Both the position numbers and the translations under genes were made by a program. A DNA stretch of 64,000 nucleotides, from positions 62,001 through 126,000 of the forward strand of contig CAZCCV010000003.1 of the NCBI GenBank assembly GCA_964497515.1. The letters are read 5' to 3'. The notes under the pieces are model-generated. The model was not told the DNA's origin. It was given only the letters and a program-made list of their open reading frames with translations, and made no database searches. Shown here one piece after another: positions 49,468 to 59,139 of this stretch. Origin of the DNA: CAZCCV01 sp964497515 (lineage in GTDB: Bacteria; Armatimonadota; UBA5829; DTLH01). Positions within the stretch are counted from its first letter, which is position 1. Every line of letters starts with the position of its first letter.

Positions 49468-49749
49468 ATGATCATTGGCATACTGACGGTTAAGCTCGCG
49501 ATACCTGGGGCAAACTCTCTTAAGGATAAGAGACAAGTGATCAAAAGTATGCTCGAAGGTATCAGGCGTAAGTTCAACGTCTCCGCCGCTGAGGTTGGTG
49601 ATAACGATGTTTGGCGGCGGGCTACAATTGGCGTAGCGTGTATCTCAAATGACAGGGGATTGGCAAATCGCATAATGGACAAGGTTGTGGATTTTGCCGA
49701 GTCGAACCCTGTCATTTCACTTGTTTCGGTAGAACTGGAATTTGTATGA
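49468..49749 (+). CDS. ylxP: YlxP (DUF503) family protein
   Basis: A 93-residue protein, MIIGILTVKLAIPGANSLKD, then RRKFNVSAAEVGDNDVWRRA, the DUF503 signature. Function is unknown. Its conserved position between infB and rbfA suggests a link to ribosome assembly. The start at ATG 49468 fits family length; a frame open from 49411 lacks support. It overlaps rbfA by 4 bases. Confidence 0.92.
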   Translation: MIIGILTVKLAIPGANSLKDKRQVIKSMLEGIRRKFNVSAAEVGDNDVWRRATIGVACISNDRGLANRIMDKVVDFAESNPVISLVSVELEFV

Positions 49750-50102
49750 CACAACGGCAGGAGAGAGTCGAAGAGCAGCTCAAGGTCGAGATTAGCGACA
49801 TTATTCACAGGGAGCTAAAAGACCCGAGAGCGGGGTTTATTAGTATTACGGGAGTCAAGGTTACTCCGGATCTCAGGCAGGCGCGCGTGTTTGTGAGTGT
49901 GATGGGCGACGAGACTGCGCAAGAAAATAGCATGAAAGCACTCAAAAGCGCTGCCGGTTTTGTAAGAAGCGAAGTTGGCAAGCGAGTGCGGATGAAGAGC
50001 ACTCCCGAGATTCAGTTTGAATTCGACAATTCAATTGAGCACGGTGCACGCATTTTTGAGCTCCTAGAGAAGATAAAGAGAGATGAGTCTAACCAGGGAT
50101 GA
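49746..50102 (+). CDS. rbfA: Ribosome-binding factor A
   Basis: A 118-residue KH-like factor for 30S maturation. QERVEEQLKVEISDIIHREL and KDPRAGFISITGVKVTPDLR are diagnostic, as is EFDNSIEHGARIFELLEKI at the end. It overlaps ylxP (ATGA) and nrnA (20 bases), so the three genes are coupled. Confidence 0.97.
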   Translation: MTQRQERVEEQLKVEISDIIHRELKDPRAGFISITGVKVTPDLRQARVFVSVMGDETAQENSMKALKSAAGFVRSEVGKRVRMKSTPEIQFEFDNSIEHGARIFELLEKIKRDESNQG

Positions 50103-51066
50103 TCTTCTTGCTGCGGTAGAGTTAGTAGAGAAGAATAAGAGCTTTGTTATAGGTGTTCATACTCGCCCCGACCCCGACACGGTCGGAAGTGCGCTTGCAC
50201 TGGCGCGTGCTCTGCGTGCCCGTGGTAAGGAAGTGACTCTCATCTCACAGGATCCAATTCCGGAGAACTGTGACTATCTACCGGATGCTGAAAGATTTGT
50301 TCAGAAGGCAGATGAAAGGTCTTTTGATGTTGCTGTTTTCTGCGACGCGGGTGAGCCGAGCCGTATGGGTGCATCCGCTTCGGTGTTGACACTCGGGAAG
50401 AATCGATTGGTTGTCGATCACCACGTATCTACATCAGCTTCTAACACTGAAAACACTGTTTTTCTGGTGGATCATTCCGCTGCGGCCACTGCGGAAATCG
50501 TCTTTGAGCTTATTCACGAGCTTAAGGTGAACTTCGAGATAGAGATGGCGGAACAGCTTATGGCTGGTCTCGTGGGAGATACTGGAGGTTTCAGGTTTGC
50601 GAACGTCACTAGTCGCACGCTGGAGATAGCCTCTAGACTTGTGGAATACGGGGCGTCACCCGCTATTGCTGCACGTCAGATATACGAGAACCGATCAGTT
50701 GCGAGTATGCGCATCGTGGGCAGTGTGCTGTCGAGTGCGGTTATCGAGGAAGATATCGCGATCATTTGGGGTCAGATCACCCGTGCTGATTTTGAGCGGT
50801 TGGGTGCCACCGATTCCGACACCGAAGGTATAGTCAATCAGCTCAGTTTTACAAAGGGCATTGAAGTGGCGATTCTGTTTCGCGAAACCAGAGTGGATCT
50901 TATCCAGATCAGCTTTCGTTCCAGAGGCAAAACCGATGTGAACGCTATTGCCAGGGCTTTTGGCGGGGGTGGTCACGTTGCTGCTTCTGGAGCTACTGTA
51001 GAAGGCTCACTCGAGGACACGAAAACTGCTGTATTGGCAGAGGTTCGGAGATGGATGGCATCCTAA
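50083..51066 (+). CDS. nrnA: DHH/DHHA1 phosphoesterase, NrnA-like oligoribonuclease/pAp phosphatase
   Basis: A 327-residue DHH protein. Motif I is GVHTRPDPDTVGSALALARA, motif II FCDAGEP, motif III VVDHHVS (DHH) and the C-terminal DHHA1 motif GGGGHVAASGATV. Family members degrade nano-RNA to mononucleotides and dephosphorylate pAp. The position between rbfA and truB matches Firmicutes and Thermotogae. It overlaps truB by 16 bases. Confidence 0.95.
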   Translation: MSLTRDDLLAAVELVEKNKSFVIGVHTRPDPDTVGSALALARALRARGKEVTLISQDPIPENCDYLPDAERFVQKADERSFDVAVFCDAGEPSRMGASASVLTLGKNRLVVDHHVSTSASNTENTVFLVDHSAAATAEIVFELIHELKVNFEIEMAEQLMAGLVGDTGGFRFANVTSRTLEIASRLVEYGASPAIAARQIYENRSVASMRIVGSVLSSAVIEEDIAIIWGQITRADFERLGATDSDTEGIVNQLSFTKGIEVAILFRETRVDLIQISFRSRGKTDVNAIARAFGGGGHVAASGATVEGSLEDTKTAVLAEVRRWMAS

Positions 51067-51953
51067 ATATCGACAAGCCTTCCGGACCGACTTCGCACGA
51101 CATAGTAGCAAAGGTCAGACGAATCCTCGGTCAGAAGAGGGTGGGTCATACCGGCACTTTGGATCCGCTAGCCACCGGTGTGCTGGTTGTTTGCGTTGGA
51201 AAAGCTACCAGGCTGGTTGAATACCTTGTCGGCAATGACAAAGCATACTCTGCTCGAATGGTGCTTGGCCAGACTACTTCCACGTGTGATTCTGAAGGTG
51301 AAGCAACTTCTGACACCGACGCCTCACACATCTCGGTCGAAATGGTAAAGGATGTGCTGCCGAGATTTACCGGGAGGATTCAGCAGATACCGCCGATGGT
51401 CTCCGCTGTGAAACACAATGGCAAGAGGCTGTATGAGCTTGCCAGGAAAGATATCGAGGTAGAGCGGCGACCTCGAGAGATCAGTGTTCACCGGCTCGAA
51501 TTGACGGGCTTTGCTGCTGGCAGTCATCCCGAAGTGGGGCTATTTGTCGTCTGTTCGAGCGGCACGTATATCAGAACACTCTGTGCGGATATCGGCGAAG
51601 CTCTTGGCGTTGGTGGACATATGGCGGGGTTGAACCGCAATCGCGTGGGAGCGTTCTCACTGGATGACTCTATAACGCTGGAGGGTCTTCAACAGGCTGT
51701 TGACGAAGGCCGAGTGAACAAGGTTATAATGCCGATGGATCAGGCGCTTACTGATATGCCTTCTGTGGCGGTCGGCGCTCAAGACGAGATGCTGGTTGCT
51801 CACGGAGGGGAGATAGCCGTGCGACTCGACGATCAGGAAGGCACACTGGTGCGAGTTTTGTCCGAAGATGGCAGGCTGCTCTCGGTTGGCAGGTTGCGCC
51901 ACAGAGGCAGCGAGAGCGTTATCTCTCCTGAAAAGGTGTTCATCGCAGCGTGA
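51051..51953 (+). CDS. truB: tRNA pseudouridine(55) synthase TruB
   Basis: A 300-residue enzyme isomerising U55 in tRNA. LNIDKPSGPTSHDIVAKVRR and GHTGTLDPLATGVLVVCVGK (catalytic Asp in TLDPLA) open the protein. YSARMVLGQTTSTCDSEGE and SSGTYIRTLCADIGEALG follow. A C-terminal PUA-like part is present. Normal length. An 85-base gap without features separates it from ribF. Confidence 0.97.
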   Translation: MDGILNIDKPSGPTSHDIVAKVRRILGQKRVGHTGTLDPLATGVLVVCVGKATRLVEYLVGNDKAYSARMVLGQTTSTCDSEGEATSDTDASHISVEMVKDVLPRFTGRIQQIPPMVSAVKHNGKRLYELARKDIEVERRPREISVHRLELTGFAAGSHPEVGLFVVCSSGTYIRTLCADIGEALGVGGHMAGLNRNRVGAFSLDDSITLEGLQQAVDEGRVNKVIMPMDQALTDMPSVAVGAQDEMLVAHGGEIAVRLDDQEGTLVRVLSEDGRLLSVGRLRHRGSESVISPEKVFIAA

Positions 51954-52038
51954 ATATGCAGTTTTGGGGTATAAGCGGGTGCTGCGGCAACTCGATATGC
52001 GCGTGGTCGTATAACGCAGGCTCCGGGGGACAGTAGAT

Positions 52039-53058
52039 GTGTTAGCAATGAAGTGCTGCATTGGCCTGGATGATCTGCCGCCTGAAATCAAGGAATCGGC
52101 TGTCAGTATTGGGATGTTCGACGGCGTTCATTTGGGGCATCAGGCCTTGCTTTCTGCTCTTGTGGAAGAAGCTAAGAGGTTGGATGCGCCGGCCGTTGTG
52201 CTTACATTCGATCGCCATCCCGCAGAGATACTCTCTCCGAAGAATGCGCCACTGTATGTAACGCCTATCGAGGAGCGGGTGGAACTCCTTAAGGCTGCTG
52301 GAGCCGATATCGTAGTAGTAGCCACTTTTGATAGGGAGATGGCAGAACTCGAGCCGGAAGAGTTTGTCGACACGATACTGGTATCCAAGCTGCGGGCTGA
52401 GATTGCAGTAATTGGGAGTAATTTCCGGTTTGGCAGGAAGCGAGTGGGTGATGTCGCCAGATTGCGCGTGCTTGGCGATAAACGCGGGATAAGCGTAGTA
52501 GCCGTCGAGCCTGTAGTTATGCGGGGCAAGAGAATTAGCAGTACGCGTGTAAGGTGTGCAATCGAATCTGGAGATGTGATTTCTGCAGAGGAGTTCTTGG
52601 GGCGACCATTTGCTCTATTTGGAACGGTCGTTCACGGACAGGAGATCGGTAGAACCATCGGGTTTCCTACTGCAAATGTGGAGGTTGCGAAAGACCAGAT
52701 TGTGCCCGGTGATGGCGTCTATGCGGTGAGTGTCGAGGTTCCAGGAGGCAGCTTCTGTGGAGTCTGCAGCATTGGCACTCGGCCCACTGTAAACGGCAAA
52801 TCACGAACAATTGAAGTTTATATTATAGGTTTTGATGGAGACATTTACGGCAACAACGTGTGCGTTGACTTCGTTGCCAGGCTGCGCGACGAAGTCCGTT
52901 TCGATTCTCTTGACGAACTGAAAGCACAAATACAGAAGGATGTGGAAAAATCCAAAGAGTATGTTGCAAATCGACGGGAGAACTGCACAAGTGCAGCCTG
53001 CCTGCGTTTGACAACAGAGACTCGATGTGGTAAATTTCCGTATAACAACGGGAGGTAG
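52039..53058 (+). CDS. ribF: Bifunctional riboflavin kinase / FAD synthetase
   Basis: A 339-residue enzyme making FMN and FAD. The adenylyltransferase domain has IGMFDGVHLGHQALL near residue 24 and GSNFRFGRKRVGD near 130. The flavokinase domain has GRTIGFPTANVEV near 210 and GDGVYAVSVEV. A ~25-residue Cys-containing tail (ENCTSAACLRLTTETRCG) extends past the usual end towards rpsO. The start is either GTG 52039 (GGGGGAC eight bases upstream) or ATG 52048. Confidence 0.96.
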   Translation: MLAMKCCIGLDDLPPEIKESAVSIGMFDGVHLGHQALLSALVEEAKRLDAPAVVLTFDRHPAEILSPKNAPLYVTPIEERVELLKAAGADIVVVATFDREMAELEPEEFVDTILVSKLRAEIAVIGSNFRFGRKRVGDVARLRVLGDKRGISVVAVEPVVMRGKRISSTRVRCAIESGDVISAEEFLGRPFALFGTVVHGQEIGRTIGFPTANVEVAKDQIVPGDGVYAVSVEVPGGSFCGVCSIGTRPTVNGKSRTIEVYIIGFDGDIYGNNVCVDFVARLRDEVRFDSLDELKAQIQKDVEKSKEYVANRRENCTSAACLRLTTETRCGKFPYNNGR

Positions 53059-53064
53059 AAACAC

Positions 53065-53334
53065 TTGGCGCTTATTAAAGAGCGAAAGGCTGAGATCATA
53101 TCACAGCATATGAGCCATGAGGGCGATACCGGCTCTCCGGAGGTTCAGATAGCCTTACTCACAACGCGCATCAATCAACTGACTGAGCATCTTAAGGAGC
53201 ATCAGAAGGATCACCATTCCAGACGAGGCCTTCTTATGATGGTCGGCAAGCGCAGACGGCTTCTGAACTATTTGGCGAAGACCGAGATCGGCCGTTATCG
53301 CGCAATCGTTGGCAAGCTCGGCTTGAGAAGATAG
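53065..53334 (+). CDS. rpsO: 30S ribosomal protein S15
   Basis: An 89-residue protein with the conserved core DTGSPEVQIALLTTRINQLT and DHHSRRGLLMMVGKRRRLLN. The start is TTG behind GGAGG. It starts 6 bases after ribF, leaving little room for the autoregulatory leader known in E. coli. Confidence 0.98.
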   Translation: MALIKERKAEIISQHMSHEGDTGSPEVQIALLTTRINQLTEHLKEHQKDHHSRRGLLMMVGKRRRLLNYLAKTEIGRYRAIVGKLGLRR

Positions 53335-53351
53335 GACAGCTAAACACAACA

Positions 53352-55661
53352 ATGACGAATAGAGTAGAACTCGAACTGGGAGGCCGCACGTTCGTCCTCG
53401 AAACAGGCAAATTAGCCAAACAGGCCAACGGGGCCGTGACTCTGACGTGCGGTGATACCGTAGTTCTTGCCACGGCCACTATGGGCGCCCTTCCCAGGGT
53501 AGGCATAGGCTTTTTCCCGCTTACATGCGACTACGAAGAACGTAAATCAGCAGTAGGCAAAATTCCGGGAGGCTTTGTCAAACGAGGCGGAAGACCTTCC
53601 GAAAAAGCAGTTTTGACTTCGCGGCTCATTGATCGCCCTCTTCGCCCGCTTTTCCCCGAAGGAATGCGCAACGAGGTGCAGGTCATAGCCATTCCTCTTT
53701 CTATGGAGACCGATTGTCCGGCTGATATGTTGGCGCTGGTTGCCGCATCGGCTGCACTCACTATCTCGGATATTCCATTCCTTGGCCCTGTCGGCGCTGT
53801 GAGAGTCGGACGTATCGAAGGTGAGTTTGTGCTCAACCCGAGTGTTGATCAGCAGAAAGACTCTGACCTCGACCTTGTCGTGGCTGGAACTAGCGAAGCT
53901 GTTGCAATGCTCGAAGGCGGTGCAAACCAACTGCCCGAGGAGACTATCCTCGAAGCAATAGACTTTGCTTTCGAAGCCGTTAAGTCCCTCTGCGCACTTC
54001 AGAAAGAGTTGGCAGACAAAGTCGGTGTGACCAAGAAGGATGTGCCGCTCCACGAGATGGATGAAGAGATTCTTCAGGCAGTTAGAGATACCTCTGCTGC
54101 TGCAGTCTCCGATGCCATCCGTGATCCCGACAAAGCTTCGCGCGAGAGTGGAATCAACGATGTGAAGAACGAAATCGTTGAGAATCTGGCTGAACAGTTC
54201 CCTGAGCGCGAGGGCGAAATTGCCGAAGCGGCCGAAATAGTTGTTAAGGAAGAGATCAGAAAACTCATTCTGGAGCAGGGTGTAAGACCTGATGGTCGCA
54301 CTCCGGACCAGATTAGAGATATATGGTGTGAGGTCGGCATACTTCCTCGAGTTCACGGCTCTGGCGTGTTTACCAGAGGTCAGACTCAGGTTCTGACCAG
54401 TGTGACTCTAGGTTCGCTGGACGATGCTCAAATAATCGATACCCTCGAAGAGGATACCGAAAAGCGTTATATGCATTTCTACAACTTCCTGCCGTTCTCC
54501 ACTGGCGAAACTAGGCCACTGAGAGCACCGGGAAGACGCGAAGTTGGTCACGGCGCACTTGCAGAGCGTGCTCTTAAGTATGTGGTGCCGGAACAGGAAG
54601 ATTTCCCATATACGCTGCTGCTAATCTCAGACGTGTTGGAGTCTAATGGCTCGTCGTCGATGGCGAGTGTGTGCGGTTCGACACTTGCTCTTATGGACGC
54701 CGGAGTGAAGATTGCGGCTCCAATCGCTGGTATTGCTATGGGGCTTATGACCAACGATTCGGGCAAGTACACCATCCTTAATGATATCCAGGGTATGGAA
54801 GACTTCACTGGCGATATGGACTTCAAGGTTGCTGGAAGCGCCGAAGGGATTACCGCCATTCAGATGGATACCAAAATTGGCGGCATCTCGAACGAAATAG
54901 TCAAAGAGACTCTCGAAAGAGCTAAGGAAGGCCGGTTGCATATACTGAACGCTATGCTGCAGGCGATTCCTGAGTCGAGAGAGACTATGTCGGAATACGC
55001 TCCTAGAGTCTTTGTTATCGAGATTGATCCGGATAAGATCGGTGACATAATTGGCCCTGGAGGCAAGATCATCAAAAGGATCGAAGCCGATACCGGTGCC
55101 AAACTCGATATTCAGCAGGATGGGCACGTGTATATTACCTCCGTCGATGCTGAAGGAGGCGAGCGTGCGCTGAAGATTGTTCACGACATCACCCGCGAAG
55201 TAACCGTTGGTGAAACCTATGTGGGCAAAGTCACCCGTGTGGAAAACTACGGCGCATTTGTCGAGATTCTTCCGGGTCGAGAGGGGATGGTTCACGTCTC
55301 CGAAATCTCGACGGCAAGAGTCTCGAGAGTCGAGGATGTAGTTAGAGTCGGCGACGAAGTGCTTGTCAAAGTCGTTCCTGGCGAAGACAACAAAATCAGA
55401 CTCTCTATGAAGGGTCTCACACAGAAGCCGAGAGCGGGTGAATCGGAGGAAGCGTTCCAGGCGCGAATGGCGGCTGCTACTACCCCGAAGCCAGGCGGTG
55501 ACAGACCGGAGCGTAGCGGAGGGCGCGGTTTCGACCGTGGTGGTAGAGATCGTGGACGCCCGGGTGGCCGAGACCGCGGACGCGGGCAAGCTCCGGATAA
55601 GAACGATGACGACCCCAAAGGCCCGGGAGACGTCCAGGCCTATTTCAGACCTAAACGATAA
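53352..55661 (+). CDS. pnp: Polyribonucleotide nucleotidyltransferase (PNPase)
   Basis: A 769-residue 3'-5' exoribonuclease. The order is RNase PH 1 (~1-145), an all-alpha linker (~150-300), RNase PH 2 (~305-535, with GSSSMASVCGSTLALMDAGV), KH (~550-610, GDIIGPGGKIIKRIEADTGA), S1 (~620-690) and an RG-rich tail of ~70 residues (RSGGRGFDRGGRDRGRPGGR). The tail probably binds RNA. The rpsO-pnp pair is universal. Confidence 0.98.
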   Translation: MTNRVELELGGRTFVLETGKLAKQANGAVTLTCGDTVVLATATMGALPRVGIGFFPLTCDYEERKSAVGKIPGGFVKRGGRPSEKAVLTSRLIDRPLRPLFPEGMRNEVQVIAIPLSMETDCPADMLALVAASAALTISDIPFLGPVGAVRVGRIEGEFVLNPSVDQQKDSDLDLVVAGTSEAVAMLEGGANQLPEETILEAIDFAFEAVKSLCALQKELADKVGVTKKDVPLHEMDEEILQAVRDTSAAAVSDAIRDPDKASRESGINDVKNEIVENLAEQFPEREGEIAEAAEIVVKEEIRKLILEQGVRPDGRTPDQIRDIWCEVGILPRVHGSGVFTRGQTQVLTSVTLGSLDDAQIIDTLEEDTEKRYMHFYNFLPFSTGETRPLRAPGRREVGHGALAERALKYVVPEQEDFPYTLLLISDVLESNGSSSMASVCGSTLALMDAGVKIAAPIAGIAMGLMTNDSGKYTILNDIQGMEDFTGDMDFKVAGSAEGITAIQMDTKIGGISNEIVKETLERAKEGRLHILNAMLQAIPESRETMSEYAPRVFVIEIDPDKIGDIIGPGGKIIKRIEADTGAKLDIQQDGHVYITSVDAEGGERALKIVHDITREVTVGETYVGKVTRVENYGAFVEILPGREGMVHVSEISTARVSRVEDVVRVGDEVLVKVVPGEDNKIRLSMKGLTQKPRAGESEEAFQARMAAATTPKPGGDRPERSGGRGFDRGGRDRGRPGGRDRGRGQAPDKNDDDPKGPGDVQAYFRPKR

Positions 55662-55696
55662 TCGATTCAGAGTGTAAAGCGTGGAGCACGGAGTTG

Positions 55697-55718
55697 CGGG
55701 CCGGCTGAAGTCGGCCCG
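55697..55718 (+). terminator. Hairpin after pnp
   Basis: CGGGCCG (55697-55703) pairs with CGGCCCG (55712-55718). No T run follows immediately; termination is likely but unproven. The rest of the 55662-55841 gap has TTGCAC and an extended -10-like TGCTATGAT (55753-55761). Confidence 0.55.
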
Positions 55719-55841
55719 GTTATGCTCAAACACTTCCCGCTTTGCACTTTTTTGCTATGATGTATTGGTGGCGGAGAGCTTCATTCATCTGCCTTTATCT
55801 GGTGCTGTTTGCACGCGTTTCGTATCTTGTAAGAGTAGCCT

Positions 55842-57164
55842 ATGATTAGGAGCGCTATCAACAAAACAACGTTGCCCAATGGGATTCGGGTGCTCACTGA
55901 GTCTGTGCCGTATGTCGATTCTGTATCCATCGGGATGTGGGTAGATGTCGGCGCACGAGACGAGAATGCTGAAACAAGGGGCGCTTCGCATTTCATAGAG
56001 CACATGCTCTTTAAGGGCACTGAGCGCCGTTCCGCACGTAAAATTGCCGATGAAATGGATCTTATCGGCGGACACCTGAACGCGTTTACTGACAAAGAGG
56101 CTACGTGGTACTATGCAAAGGTGCTCTCGGAGCACCTACCGGTAGCGATTGACATACTCTCGGATATGTTTCTGCGTTCTCAGTTCGATCAGGTCGAGCT
56201 GGATAGGGAACGAAATGTCATACTCGAAGAGATTAAGCGCTACGAGGATACACCAGACGATCTAGTGCACGACGTATTTGCACAAGCGCTTTGGCATAAG
56301 CATCCACTGGGCAACTCAGTAATCGGCACACGGAATGCGGTAAGCAGTTTTACTCGCGAAAGCCTCCTTAAGTATATGGCTGAGTTTTACACTCCAGATA
56401 GCGTGGTCGTGTCAGCGGCGGGGAATCTGGAACACAGCTCTGTAGTAGATATGATCGTTCAGCATTTTGGCGGTATGACGGGTAAGTCCTCTCCTCGGGA
56501 ACCGTACCCGCTGCAGGCGCTCGGTAAGTCCCGTGTTGTTTCAAAACCCATCGAACAGGTTCATCTGTGTTTGGGGGCCAGAGGCTACTCTCAGTACAAC
56601 AAAAAGAGATACACTCTTGCGGTGCTCGATGCCATCATTGGCGGTGGAATGAGTTCCAGGCTGTTTCAAGAGGTGCGAGAGAAACGGGGGCTGGTCTATA
56701 CTATTGGGTCGTATTCGGCCTTTTACCGCGAGGGTGGATTGTTTACCGTTTATGCGGGAACAAGTGTAAAGAAGGCTGGTCTCGTTATCGATCTGATAAA
56801 GCAGGAGTTCGATAACGTCAAGGCATCGAATGTGGAACCCGAGGAGATCCTAAGAGCTAAAAACCAAATTCGAGGCGCATTAGTGCTCGGGCAGGAGAGT
56901 ATGTCTAACAGGATGAGCCGAATGGCAAACTCCGAGATATACTTTGGCAAGATTGTTCCTACAAGCAAAGTCATCGAAGCAATAATGGCTGTGACTGCTG
57001 AGGATATTGGTGAAGTCGTAAACGAGCTCTTTACAGAGGATCGCATTCTGCTTGCTGCTGTTGGTCCGTTTGGACAGGGTGTCGACACCGCAGGTTCTGG
57101 TTCTGGCGCAGTTATTGGTATTGATGGCTGTCTGGCTCCAACTCCATCAATGGGCGAAGGATAG
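55842..57164 (+). CDS. M16 family zinc peptidase (MlpA/YmxG type)
   Basis: A 440-residue insulinase-family protease. The inverted zinc motif is HFIEHMLFKGT (HxxEH) near residue 50. The downstream Glu lies in DREERNVILEEIKRYEDTPD-type sequence (ERNVILEEIKRYED). The second half contains GGGMSSRLFQEVREKRGLVY. Position after rpsO-pnp matches Bacillus mlpA, which is near aprE/lysine-DAP genes. The substrate is unknown. Confidence 0.95.
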   Translation: MIRSAINKTTLPNGIRVLTESVPYVDSVSIGMWVDVGARDENAETRGASHFIEHMLFKGTERRSARKIADEMDLIGGHLNAFTDKEATWYYAKVLSEHLPVAIDILSDMFLRSQFDQVELDRERNVILEEIKRYEDTPDDLVHDVFAQALWHKHPLGNSVIGTRNAVSSFTRESLLKYMAEFYTPDSVVVSAAGNLEHSSVVDMIVQHFGGMTGKSSPREPYPLQALGKSRVVSKPIEQVHLCLGARGYSQYNKKRYTLAVLDAIIGGGMSSRLFQEVREKRGLVYTIGSYSAFYREGGLFTVYAGTSVKKAGLVIDLIKQEFDNVKASNVEPEEILRAKNQIRGALVLGQESMSNRMSRMANSEIYFGKIVPTSKVIEAIMAVTAEDIGEVVNELFTEDRILLAAVGPFGQGVDTAGSGSGAVIGIDGCLAPTPSMGEG

Positions 57165-57235
57165 TATACTGTTCTTGACCTGCTCATTTTCATCTCTTGT
57201 AACGTGTGCACTTTTGGAGGACTGACTGAAACCCA

Positions 57236-58027
57236 ATGACTGATACAATACGAGTAGTTATCTGTGGCGTATGTGGCAAAATGGGGCGGGCTACAGCTAA
57301 GGTGGTTTTCGATGCGCCCGATATGGAAATTGTGGGAGCTTGCGATATAGCAGGAGTCGGCAGCCGTCTTTCGGATGTAATTCACGAGGTGGACTCGGAA
57401 GTGAGGATTGGTGACAATCTGGCCGCGATCATTACCGAGACCAAGCCAGACGCAGTTGTCGACTTCACTTCACCGGCATCGGTTATGGCGAACGCCCGGA
57501 CGTGCCTTGCTAACCAGATTCCTGCTGTTGTTGGCACTACGGGAATTACGCAGGATGATCTGTGCGAGCTAAGACAACTCAGCGAAAAGCACGATGCACC
57601 TATGCTCATTGCTCCAAACTTTGCTATTGGAGCAGTGCTGATGATGAAGTTTGCAGAACAGGCGGCAAAGTATATGCCTGAAGTCGAGATTATCGAACTC
57701 CATCACGACAAAAAGATCGATGCTCCATCTGGGACATCGATCAAAACTGCTGAGCTGATTGCTGCGGTTAATGGGAACACGGCGCGCAATTCGAAAACAG
57801 ATCAGCCGGCAGCCCGTGGCGGCGATGTTTCTGGAGTTCGGATCCACAGTGTGAGACTGCCAGGCTTTGTAGCGCATCAGGAAGTCATATTTGGCGGACT
57901 GGGACAGACACTCACAATTCGCCACGACAGTATCGACCGAACAAGTTTTATGCCTGGAGTGCTGCTTGGCATCCGCAAAGTGCGCGAGCTTAAGGGTATA
58001 GTATACGGGTTGGACAATCTGCTCTAA
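57236..58027 (+). CDS. dapB: 4-hydroxy-tetrahydrodipicolinate reductase
   Basis: A 263-residue NAD(P)H-dependent enzyme of lysine/DAP synthesis. ICGVCGKMGRATAKVV is the nucleotide-binding motif, VVDFTSPASVMANARTC and VVGTTGITQDDL follow, and EIIELHHDKKIDAPSGTSIK is the substrate/catalytic motif. GGAGG is ~16 bases upstream of the ATG. It is followed 55 bases later by asd. Confidence 0.97.
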   Translation: MTDTIRVVICGVCGKMGRATAKVVFDAPDMEIVGACDIAGVGSRLSDVIHEVDSEVRIGDNLAAIITETKPDAVVDFTSPASVMANARTCLANQIPAVVGTTGITQDDLCELRQLSEKHDAPMLIAPNFAIGAVLMMKFAEQAAKYMPEVEIIELHHDKKIDAPSGTSIKTAELIAAVNGNTARNSKTDQPAARGGDVSGVRIHSVRLPGFVAHQEVIFGGLGQTLTIRHDSIDRTSFMPGVLLGIRKVRELKGIVYGLDNLL

Positions 58028-58082
58028 GGCGAGAACTGGAATACTTGCAAAAGAGCGACAGTAAGAGGTAAGGAACGAGATA

Positions 58083-59111
58083 GTGACAGGTTATTGTGTA
58101 GCTGTAGTTGGTGCAGGTGCTGTTGGCGAAGAGATGCTTAGAGTTCTCCGTGAGACGGAGTTTCCTATAGCAGAACTGAGAGTAATGGCGAGATCTGCGC
58201 GAAAACAGATCATAGATGGGCGCGAAATTGACGTCATTCCCACGACGGCCGAAGCGTTCGATGGAGTGGATTTTGCCTTTTTTGCCGGAACTGAGGGCGA
58301 GAAGGGTGCTTCTCAGCTCTTCGGATGGGAAGCTGTCTCCCGCGGCGCAGTGGTTATAGATAATGGTGACGACTTCAGAATGGATTCGCGCGTGCCGGTG
58401 GTTGTTCCCGAAGTCAATCCCGAAGCTTTGGATTCGCATCAGAGAATTATCGCCAATCCGAATTGCAGTACAATTCAGATGGTGGTTGCCCTCGCACCGC
58501 TTCACAAAAAGGCCACTATGAAGCGCGTAGTGGTCTCCACATATCAGTCGGTTTCGGGCTCTGGTAACGCAGCTATTCGCGAACTCGAAACACAGATAAA
58601 GGCTGACGCTGACGGCGAGGCTATCGTTGCGAAGGAGTATCCTCATCAGATCCATCGAAATGTAATCCCGCATATATCGCGTCTGAAAGACGAGTTCCCG
58701 GGATACTACGCCGAAGAGATCAAAATGATCGAGGAGACTCGAAAGATATTTGCGTGCCCGGAGCTTGCCGTGTCTGCCACTTGTGTTCGAGTGCCGGTTA
58801 TTAGAGGCCACTCAGAAGCTGTGAATGTCCAGTTCGCAAATCCAATCACAGCAGATGAGGCGCGGCAGCTACTAGCAAACGCCCCTGGCATAGAGGTCAT
58901 CGACGATCCAGCGAACGCCGAGTATCCGATGCCGCTCTTTGCCGAAGGAAAAGACTCGGTCTACGTGGGACGGATCAGACAGGACTCTTGCAACCTGAAC
59001 ACAATAGATATGTGGGTTGTGGCCGACAATATCCGAAAGGGTGCGGCTCTTAACGCAGTTCAGATAGCGAAGTGTATGATCGAGCGGGGTTTGGTCGCTA
59101 AGAAAGCGTAG
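58083..59111 (+). CDS. asd: Aspartate-semialdehyde dehydrogenase
   Basis: A 342-residue enzyme reducing aspartyl phosphate. GAGAVGEEMLRVLRETEFPI is the NADP-binding start, NPNCSTIQMVVALAPLH carries the catalytic Cys near residue 130, and EYPHQIHRNVIPHI and VPVIRGHSEAVNVQFA are substrate-binding parts. The start is GTG. Together with dapB it feeds DAP for the wall; dapA is not in this cluster. Confidence 0.97.
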   Translation: MTGYCVAVVGAGAVGEEMLRVLRETEFPIAELRVMARSARKQIIDGREIDVIPTTAEAFDGVDFAFFAGTEGEKGASQLFGWEAVSRGAVVIDNGDDFRMDSRVPVVVPEVNPEALDSHQRIIANPNCSTIQMVVALAPLHKKATMKRVVVSTYQSVSGSGNAAIRELETQIKADADGEAIVAKEYPHQIHRNVIPHISRLKDEFPGYYAEEIKMIEETRKIFACPELAVSATCVRVPVIRGHSEAVNVQFANPITADEARQLLANAPGIEVIDDPANAEYPMPLFAEGKDSVYVGRIRQDSCNLNTIDMWVVADNIRKGAALNAVQIAKCMIERGLVAKKA

Positions 59112-59139
59112 AGTAGGACAGGACGGAGTTTCTATCGGG

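Noticed and set aside
54627..55733. 368-codon open frame antisense to pnp
   Set aside because: Shadow of pnp; no ribosome-binding site and no recognisable protein features.
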